This document shows positions 1-7,300 of a stretch of 64,000 bases of DNA, in pieces. Position 1 is the first letter of the stretch. The number at the start of each line of letters is the position of its first letter. A model generated the notes under the pieces. The model made no database searches and was not told the DNA's origin. It saw nothing but the letters and a program-made list of their open reading frames with translations. Where the stretch lies: positions 62,001 through 126,000 of the forward strand of contig LCGZ01000004.1 of NCBI GenBank assembly GCA_001000065.1, given 5' to 3'. The translations under genes and the position numbers were made by a program. This stretch comes from a candidate division TM6 bacterium GW2011_GWF2_43_87. GTDB lineage: Bacteria > Babelota > Babeliae > Babelales > Babelaceae.

Positions 1-1
1 A

Positions 2-304
2 GGAGACATTAAGATGCTTAGTAGCGTTAGTGGTATTGGAGCGCGGAAAGCGGAGAATATTATTGTGCACCTGAAGAATAAAGCAGCAGATTTGGTCGGC
101 AGTGGCTTTGAGGTGGGCGCACAGGGCGCATGGGCGCGTACGTTGACTGAAGTCTCTGGAGCACTTGAAGGGTTGGGATACCAGCCTTATGAAGTTTCTA
201 GTGCTCTTAATTTTTTAAAGGAGCGTGAGGCGCCTACTGACCCTTCGGTTGCGCCATTGTTAAAGCAAGCGCTTTCTTTTTTGTCGCGCCAACGCAGTGT
301 ATAG
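2..304 (+). CDS. ruvA: Holliday junction branch migration protein RuvA, C-terminal part (cut by window start)
   Basis: RuvA binds Holliday junctions and loads the RuvB motor. The frame is open to the window edge, so only the C-terminal ~100 residues are visible. The segment SGIGARKAENIIVHLKNK matches the second helix-hairpin-helix of RuvA (usual form GIGKKTAERLIVELK), and ARTLTEVSGALEGLGYQPYE matches the start of domain III, which contacts RuvB. Reading from base 2 extends the HhH in frame upstream of the ATG at 14, so that ATG is internal. The tail after domain III (about 25 residues) is slightly longer than usual. No ruvB or ruvC lies downstream. Confidence 0.85.
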   Translation, partial: GDIKMLSSVSGIGARKAENIIVHLKNKAADLVGSGFEVGAQGAWARTLTEVSGALEGLGYQPYEVSSALNFLKEREAPTDPSVAPLLKQALSFLSRQRSV

Positions 305-384
305 CCCCTTTACTTTTTATCCTTTGGTGTAGTAGGGTGGTGCGGACTGAAAGCTGGCGGCTATTTTTTCTGGGAGGGCATGTC

Positions 385-2247
385 ATGGAAGGTCGTAATA
401 TTGCGAAAAGTATCTTTTGCAAGAATGTCTCTTTATGGATTAGTTTTTTAATTGTTTCAACGGTTATTTTTTCTGTGAGCGGAATGAGTCTGCCAAAGAC
501 AAGCTGCTCGGGAGCGAATACCTGTCTTTTGTGCTTAGAGGAGCTTAAGGATCCACTTAATACGTTCGAATTTTCGTGCAAGCACCGTGCACATATGTCC
601 TGTTGCTTTGGGGCCTTGCTTCAAAAATGTCCAGGGCTTGCGGTGTATAGGGCGGAGACAAGCGGCTTGGGGTCTTTTCACTGCTTATGTTCTAAGTGTG
701 GGAATAAAGAGGCAATTGATGCTTCTCGAGTGATTGGGGGCTGTGAATTATGGTGGCTTAAACAGGGGTTAGAGAGCCGCTTTAATAATCTTTTTGCGTT
801 GCCGTTTTTTGTTTTTCGAAAGACGGTGGATGAGGACAAAGAAAAAGCAGCCGCGTTTTTTTGTGAGCTTAATACTTCGTTACAAAGATCCTTTTTAAAA
901 CGGTTTTTCCCGGATGAGTGTATTCCATTTTTTAAAGCTCTATGTAAGAAAAAGGGGAGTGTAATTCAGGAACAAGGAAATCTTCTTGAGGCGGTGTTAA
1001 AAATTTCTGATTGCCTTCGACCCGCGGACCGTTTTGTATTGTTACCTGAAGAAAAGCAATTAGATTATTTTGCAACTCTTTCTAGCGAAGATCAGATTGA
1101 TGTGCTGTGGCTTGTTTGCAGGCGTAAGCTGTCGAGCTGGCAATCCTGTTTGAAAATGTTGTGTAAAAGAACGGATAGGTCAGCTTTAGCGGATAAGTCG
1201 TTGAAAGAATTTGTCCGGGTAGTTTTTAGTAAGTATCTGCTTCTGGAGCCCTTGGCGGTTGCTATGGAGGGTTTTGTGGATGTGAAAGAGGTTTGTGACA
1301 AAACTCTTTGTACAGAGATTTTCTCTTTATGTGAATCTAAAGCACCTATAGATCTTTCAAAACTGGATAAAGAGATCGTCAGAAAGTATATGGGGTTGCT
1401 GTGGAATACTATTGATGATGAGGTTCGAAAGCGTTGGACCTCTCATTCCTATTCATTTTTGAACTACTTTTGGGATAAATATCTTCCCGAAGAGCAGGTG
1501 GCATTGTGTAAAAAGATATTTGATCAAAGGGGTAATCTTGATGGTGCGCGCAAGGTCTTGAAGCGTTTTAGCAAGCCTCAATCATGCGAGTTTATTGCCC
1601 ACGTTTTAATGGGGATTTCTGATTGGTCTGACTTAGAGCTTATTACTTCATGGAATGAGATGACGCCGTTTCAAAAAAGCCTTTACCTGACAGGCGTGTG
1701 GAAAGTGCGAGAGTTGTCAAAAGAGAAAAATTTTTTTATAAAACGCGCGCCCGAGCTTGGTCAGCAAGATCAGATTAGCTTTATGGAGAGTGTGCTTAAG
1801 AGCAAGGCTACGCTTGTGCACAAAGCCGGGATTTTGAGTCTGTTAAGTGATTTTTGGGACAGCAAGGTCCGTTTTGATTTTGCCGATAAGCTTCTTCTGC
1901 TTTTTAGTGCAGCACGGGTTAATGAGCGGATAAGTGTCTGTAAGAAATTATGGAGGCATATGGATCTTTTTGAAAAAGTTATTGAAGCGAGAATAGCTGG
2001 TGGGCTTATTGGTGAAAAGATTGAGCTTCTTGCGGTCTATTCAAACCAGGGGAGAAAGGGCGAGTGGCTATCTCTTTTTAAACAGGCTTTTGACAGCAGT
2101 AGTTCAAGTGAGAAATGTATGCTGGTCGAATCTTTCTTAAAATCCTTATCAAAAGAAGAGGTGCTCGGTTTGTATCGTGATCGAATAAAGACCGAGTGCG
2201 ATAGTGAGGATATCCAGAAGTATAAGGATGTCTTGTCGCTTTTGTGA
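385..2247 (+). CDS. Secreted RING-H2-like protein, 620 aa
   Basis: The start at 385 is chosen over the in-frame GTG at 337 because GGGAGGG precedes it at about 7 nt and translation then begins with a signal peptide or anchor (hydrophobic residues 17-33). Directly after it lies a cysteine/histidine array that fits a RING-H2 zinc finger: C47-x2-C50, C65-x-H67, H70-x2-C73, C102-x2-C105. RING domains in eukaryotes are ubiquitin E3 ligases that recruit E2 enzymes; bacterial examples are mostly effectors. The remaining ~500 residues are helical, without a domain I recognise, possibly HEAT/TPR-like. The RING call rests on residue spacing alone. Role as a host-directed E3 is inference. Convergent with the next gene, 8 bp between stops. 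Confidence 0.6.
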   Translation: MEGRNIAKSIFCKNVSLWISFLIVSTVIFSVSGMSLPKTSCSGANTCLLCLEELKDPLNTFEFSCKHRAHMSCCFGALLQKCPGLAVYRAETSGLGSFHCLCSKCGNKEAIDASRVIGGCELWWLKQGLESRFNNLFALPFFVFRKTVDEDKEKAAAFFCELNTSLQRSFLKRFFPDECIPFFKALCKKKGSVIQEQGNLLEAVLKISDCLRPADRFVLLPEEKQLDYFATLSSEDQIDVLWLVCRRKLSSWQSCLKMLCKRTDRSALADKSLKEFVRVVFSKYLLLEPLAVAMEGFVDVKEVCDKTLCTEIFSLCESKAPIDLSKLDKEIVRKYMGLLWNTIDDEVRKRWTSHSYSFLNYFWDKYLPEEQVALCKKIFDQRGNLDGARKVLKRFSKPQSCEFIAHVLMGISDWSDLELITSWNEMTPFQKSLYLTGVWKVRELSKEKNFFIKRAPELGQQDQISFMESVLKSKATLVHKAGILSLLSDFWDSKVRFDFADKLLLLFSAARVNERISVCKKLWRHMDLFEKVIEARIAGGLIGEKIELLAVYSNQGRKGEWLSLFKQAFDSSSSSEKCMLVESFLKSLSKEEVLGLYRDRIKTECDSEDIQKYKDVLSLL

Positions 2248-2255
2248 GGCTTAAA

Positions 2256-3224
2256 TTATTTTGCGATTGCCTTTAGGCTCTGGGCAAGTTTTGTCATAAT
2301 TTTGGCACTCTTTGTTTTTTCTATCTCTTCTTTAAGAGTTTTTTCTATTGCTTGCATTACGGCTAGAGCTTCTGTATTATCTGGTTCGGTTTTTAACACC
2401 TCAATTGCATCAGATGCAAGCTTTAAAGGCTTTATCATTTCGTCGAAAAGGCTTTTCGTTACGGGACTGCTCTTTCGGAGTGCATCAATATTTTTTTTAA
2501 AAAGATCTGTTGCGTGGAAATCTGCTTCTTGTGTTAATAACGTGGGACTGTCTTGTGCAATTTTTTTAACAAAGGCGGCAGCAATTTCATCAACGCCTGC
2601 GCTAATATCCCAAGGTTCTGCAAAGATTGCTAGTATTAACAGGTGCAAAATGTTTGCATTACTAACCAAATCTCCTAAATTCCAGTTTATTTTCTTTAGA
2701 GGTGCTTGGTTTTTTCCGGTAATGTAGTCGATGGCATCGGCTGCGGATTTGTTCAAGTTTTTCTTTGCATATTGAATGGCTGCAAAAATATAGCTTAGCT
2801 CAAGCTTGTTAGGGTCGCCAAAAAAATTTGTCATAATGTAGTCAATGCCATCACTAAATCCTGTGCTCGCGAAGACACATAGAAGCCTTCCTCGTTCATC
2901 TGGTATGGCGTTGGTTAAGGAGTTTTTTGCAGTTTCTGTTGTGAACCATTCTTTAGTTAACGCATTGTTTTCAAAGAGTTTCATAAAAAGTTCAGTGGCT
3001 TTATTTATAAATTCCTGATCGTCATGACTTTTTTTCTGTTCAGCAAGAAATGCGTGTTGATATAGCGATTCGGTTGCCTGAAATGCTTGGGTGAATGTGT
3101 TTAGATCGATCGCATTATTGGCAGCAGCCCTTGCTGAGACTTCTAGGGTGTTGAGATCAACGGGTAAAAGCATGGTTCCGTGCATTAGGCATAGGGCCAG
3201 AACTCCAAGAAATAAGGTGCGCAT
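2256..3224 (-). CDS. Secreted helical protein of unknown function, 322 aa
   Basis: The start at 3224 is preferred to the upstream in-frame start at 3299 because it has AAAGGA about 10 nt upstream and gives a clean signal peptide (MRTLFLGVLALCLMHG). The mature part is predicted helical, with Leu/Ala-rich segments and a Lys/Glu-rich C-terminus ending in KIMTKLAQSLKAIAK. I recognise no domain. It is transcribed towards the RING-like gene and away from the 33-bp repeat region. It may be another host-directed or periplasmic protein; that is a guess from the signal peptide and the neighbourhood. Confidence 0.6.
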   Translation of the reverse strand: MRTLFLGVLALCLMHGTMLLPVDLNTLEVSARAAANNAIDLNTFTQAFQATESLYQHAFLAEQKKSHDDQEFINKATELFMKLFENNALTKEWFTTETAKNSLTNAIPDERGRLLCVFASTGFSDGIDYIMTNFFGDPNKLELSYIFAAIQYAKKNLNKSAADAIDYITGKNQAPLKKINWNLGDLVSNANILHLLILAIFAEPWDISAGVDEIAAAFVKKIAQDSPTLLTQEADFHATDLFKKNIDALRKSSPVTKSLFDEMIKPLKLASDAIEVLKTEPDNTEALAVMQAIEKTLKEEIEKTKSAKIMTKLAQSLKAIAK

Positions 3225-3341
3225 GGTGGTTTTTTCCTTTATTAAAATCGTGTTTCCGTTTTCATAAAAAGGGTATAAAAAAGGTGGTTTTACATGCAAG
3301 GGAAAGAGTGTTTTTATTTTGTAATTTTGAACAAACCTTGT

Positions 3342-3440
3342 TTTTTGTACATGTCACCCCAAATTTGTGTTTGCTTTTTGTACATATTTGATAGAAAAAG
3401 AGTCGGTTTTTTGTACATTTTTATGTTTGTGTTGGATTTA
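3342..3440. repeat. Three 11-bp repeats at exact 33-bp spacing
   Basis: TTTTTGTACAT occurs at 3342-3352, 3375-3385 and 3408-3418, so the unit period is 33 bp both times. The 22-bp spacers are unrelated to each other. The core TGTACA is palindromic. The array lies in the 315-bp gap between two divergent secreted-protein genes, so it is a good candidate operator array for a dimeric regulator bound on nearly the same DNA face. It could also be an iteron-like element. Too few units and too short a repeat for CRISPR. Confidence 0.6.
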
Positions 3441-3539
3441 AGCCTTTTTTAATGCAGGCCACTTTGTTGTGCGGTATAACTGGAAAATGGTAGGGTGAAG
3501 GTGTGACCATTTTGGGGGATTAAACCATGGGGCATTTAG

Positions 3540-4184
3540 ATGCGTTATGGTGCATTAATAATATTTGTGCTTGGGCTTGGGGGTATGGTTGGTGAGGGTA
3601 ATGGAGGTAATGGAGGGAGTGGAGGGAGTGGAGTGTGTAAGGGTGTTGATAAAGAATTGGAAGCGCTGGCTGCGGCATTAAAAGAGATTCCATCGCCTAC
3701 TTATGGAGCTGCTCTTATGTTAAAAGTGGCTGACGAGGATGCCTTTGAAGCAAAAAATAATATTTACTTTGGCGTGAAAAATTTGCATGTGACCATTGGC
3801 TTTCTTGAAATGAAGGATGAAGAGGCGCTTAAAAAGGCATTAATGCTTGGTAAGGGTTTTCTGGAGCAGGAATTAAAGAAAGGAGTGTACAACTTTTGTA
3901 TTGAAAAATGTGAACCAAAATTTGGAAAAGTTACGGTTTTTACGCCTACAAAAAAAACAGAAAATTTACTTAAAAAATTGAATCTGTCGCTTGAACAAAA
4001 TCTTGCACAGAGCGGTATTAAGCTTAATCCGCAAACACAGAGTTCTGCCTATATTCCCCATATGACGATCGTGTTCAAAGTGCTTGATCCAAATGCAGTG
4101 TCTGATATAAATCAAAAATTGCAAAATAAGATCTGTTGTTTAGCGTTTGATAGCGTGGAGTCTTCTAAGATCAAGAAAATGTAA
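3540..4184 (+). CDS. Secreted 2H-phosphoesterase-like protein, 214 aa
   Basis: Two HxT motifs typical of the 2H phosphoesterase superfamily (LigT, AKAP7-like, mammalian CNPase) are present: H83-V-T85 in LHVTIGFL and H174-M-T176 in PHMTIVF, each followed by a hydrophobic strand. Family members open 2',5'- or cyclic phosphodiesters in RNA or nucleotides. The N-terminus is a signal peptide (residues 1-20) followed by a low-complexity Gly/Asn/Ser linker (21-31). A stop codon directly upstream fixes the start at or after 3540; GGGG lies 7 nt before it. Secretion is unusual for this superfamily. If delivered to a host it could act on 2',5'-linked oligoadenylate or tRNA-type ends, but the substrate is unknown. 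Confidence 0.6.
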   Translation: MRYGALIIFVLGLGGMVGEGNGGNGGSGGSGVCKGVDKELEALAAALKEIPSPTYGAALMLKVADEDAFEAKNNIYFGVKNLHVTIGFLEMKDEEALKKALMLGKGFLEQELKKGVYNFCIEKCEPKFGKVTVFTPTKKTENLLKKLNLSLEQNLAQSGIKLNPQTQSSAYIPHMTIVFKVLDPNAVSDINQKLQNKICCLAFDSVESSKIKKM

Positions 4185-4217
4185 AATTGGCTTATTGCCA
4201 GCGGTTCCAGTCAGACA

Positions 4218-4244
4218 TTGACAAATTAAGAATATTAGTAGAAT
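4218..4244 (+). promoter_or_regulatory. Candidate promoter of the giant ankyrin gene
   Basis: TTGACA at 4218-4223 and TAGAAT at 4239-4244, spaced 15 bp, lie about 57 bp before the ATG at 4301. The -35 is consensus. The spacing is shorter than optimal, so another -10 (TATTAT at 4244) is possible. Confidence 0.4.
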
Positions 4245-4300
4245 ATTATTCAATATAAAATATTGATATTTTTTTTAAATAATATTCTAGGTTTTGGTTT

Positions 4301-7300
4301 ATGAAAAACATAACTTGTGCTAAAAAGTTTTTTGCTTTTATTGTGGTTGCCCTCTGTTCGCAGCAGCTGGTTGCAACGGTTCTTATTGATTTGATTGAGA
4401 AGAAGGATGTGCAGGGGGTTAAAAGCCTTTTGGAACCGAATTTTGTTGTTTCTTGGTTTTATAAGAGTCCTGATGTTAATGAGAAAGATAGCGAGGGGTC
4501 TACTGCATTGCATTGGGCTTGTAAAAAAGGCTTGATGGATACCATAAAGCTTCTTCTTGAAAAAGGTGCAAATATTAAGGCGGTTGATAAGAGTGGTAAA
4601 AAACCATTTGACTTACTGGGGAGCAAGGGAACGGCGCAGCAGCGAACTGAGCTTTGTATGTTGTTGTTGAAGAGCGGTAAAAAAGTTGTCGAAATTTGGT
4701 CGATTTTTGAGCATGGAATTGATCCAAAAATGTATGATGCAGACGGAAATACCTTCCTTCACTTGGCGTGTCAGGCAGGAGATTTTAAAATAGTAACGCT
4801 TCTTATTGCACAAGGATCAGACGTTAGTGTCAAAAATAAGAAGCAACAGACTTCTGTTGACCTTTTGGGTGTGCAGGGATCTGCTAAGGAGCGCGCAGAG
4901 CTTTGTTTGTCTTTGTTTGCACGAAATTGTAAAGACTTCAAACCTCAGATAGAGCAGATAATAAAGGGTGGGGTTGATGTAAAGGTGAAGGATTCTCAGA
5001 AAAGATCCGTGTTACATTGGGTTTGCAAATATGGCTATCTTGATGCAATAAAAATGTGCATGGATCATGAGGCGGATATTCATGCAAAAGACTCTGCTGG
5101 GGACACTCCTTTTGATTTCCTAGAAAAAAACCAGCGCACTGAGCTTTGTATTTGGCTTTTGAAAACCGGTAAAAAAAGTGACGAGATCTACACGCTTTTG
5201 AAGTATGATATCGATGTAAAAATGTACGATGCTGACGAAAATACTTTACTTCACTTTGCATGCCAGAGGGGAAATTTTGAATTAGTAAACTTTCTTATTG
5301 AAAAAGGCGCGGATGTTAGTGCAAAAAATAAGAATAAGCAGACTCCTGTTGAACTTTTAGGAGCGCAGGGATCTTCTACGGAGCGAACAGAGCTTTGTTT
5401 GTCTATATTGGCACGAAATTGTAAAGACTTTAAACCTCAGGTAGAGCAGTTAATAAAGGGTGGGGTTGATGTTAATGCAAAGGATGCGCAGGGAAGGTCA
5501 TTGTTACATTGGGTATGTAAAAGTGGTTATCTTGATGCAATAAAAGTATGCCTAGATGTGAAAGCGGATGTCGATTCAACAGATTTTGATAATTATACCC
5601 CTTTACATCTAGCGTGTGCGCAAGAGAATCTTAAGGTAGTAAAGATTCTTGTCGAAAAAGGTATCGCAATTAATGCCAAAACACTATTGAATGGTCATAC
5701 ACCATTGCATGATGCGTGTCACCATGGTTTTGCTGATATAGTGGAGTTTCTTTTGGTAAATGGCGCTAGTGTTAACATTCAAGATAAGCATGATGAAACG
5801 CCTTTGCATTGGGCGTGTCAGTCTGGATGTCTTAATGTGGTGAAAGTATTGATAGAAAAAGGTGCTAGATTTGATATTAAGGGGAAGGATGGGAAACTCC
5901 CTTTTGATCTTTTAGAACAAAAGCAACGTACTGAGTTATGTGGGTTACTTATAAAACATGGAAAACAAAAGGCCGTTGATTCTGTGCAAGATTTGATCAA
6001 AAGAGGGGTTGATCTTACCAAGCAGGACGGTGAGGGGTGTACTCTTTTACATTTTGTGAATAGTTGCTTTATTGATAGTGCTAACCTTCTAATAGAACAA
6101 GGGGCTAATATTGAGGCAAAAGATGGCCAGGGAGAGTCACCTCTATTTGCTGCGTGTAAAAATGGCTGCTTTGATGCGGTTAAGTTTTTTATAACAAAGG
6201 GTGCTGATGTTAATACAAAAAATAAGGCTGGCGATACCCCTTTGCTTTGGGCATATAAAAATGGCGGTTTTGGCTTAGGAACACTTCTCATTGAAAATGG
6301 TGCTAGTATTGCTGCAATTGATAAGGACGGCAAGGGGCCTATTGAGGTGTTGGCTACTCAAGACTGTGCGCCGCAATATCGTCCTGGGTTGTTAATGTTG
6401 CTTATAAAGAAGGGCTGTAGAGATACTTCCCGTCTTAAGGCGTTGCTCTCACATAATGATTTTGATATTAATGCACCGGATATTAATGGCAATACCGCTT
6501 TGCATTATGCGTGTGAAGCTGGTTATTTTGATGTTATAAAATTTCTGGTCAAAGAAGGTGCTAACTTTGACGTTAAAAATGATGATGAAAAGAGCCCTAT
6601 CGATCTGTTGGGCGTCAAGGGGACTCTTTGTCAGCGTACAGAGCTCTTTTTCCTATTGTGTGCAAGGGAAAATGGTTGTGCTTTAATGAAGTTGGTTGAT
6701 GGCGGGATCGACGTAGGAGTGTGCGACGGTGATGGGAAGACAGTTCTGCATCATGCTTGCCAGGATTCCTTTTTGACGTTTTTGTGGTTTGAAATAGGTT
6801 TGCTAAAAAAATTTATTGAACAAGGGGCTGATATTGAGGCAAAAGATGGCCAGGGAGAGTCACCTCTATTTGCTGCGTGTAAAAATGGCTGTTTTGATGC
6901 GGTTAAGTTTTTTATAACAAAGGGTGCTGATGTTAATACAAAAAATAAGGCTGGCGATACCCCTTTAATGTTGGCATGCAAGAAGGGCCAGCTTCAAGTG
7001 GCCAGATATTTAATTGAGCACGGTGCTAAAGCTTGCATGGAAGATAAAGACGGCCATAGCCCAATTGACCTTTTGGGTGAGCAAGGTACGCCCAGAGAGC
7101 GTGCAAAAATTTGTTTGTCGTTATGTGCACTAGGTGGCGACGGCATTGAAAATGAAATAAAAAGGATGATTCAAGTAAAGAAGCTGGTTAAAGACGGAGT
7201 TGATCTTGAGGTAACTGGTTTTGAAGGGGGTACTCTTTTGCATTATGCATCGGGTAATGGGTATCTTGATTTAGTGAAACTTCTAGTCGAGAAAGGTGTC

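Noticed and set aside
3342-3440. Possible CRISPR array
   Set aside because: Repeats are 11 bp with 22-bp spacers and only three units, and there are no cas genes.
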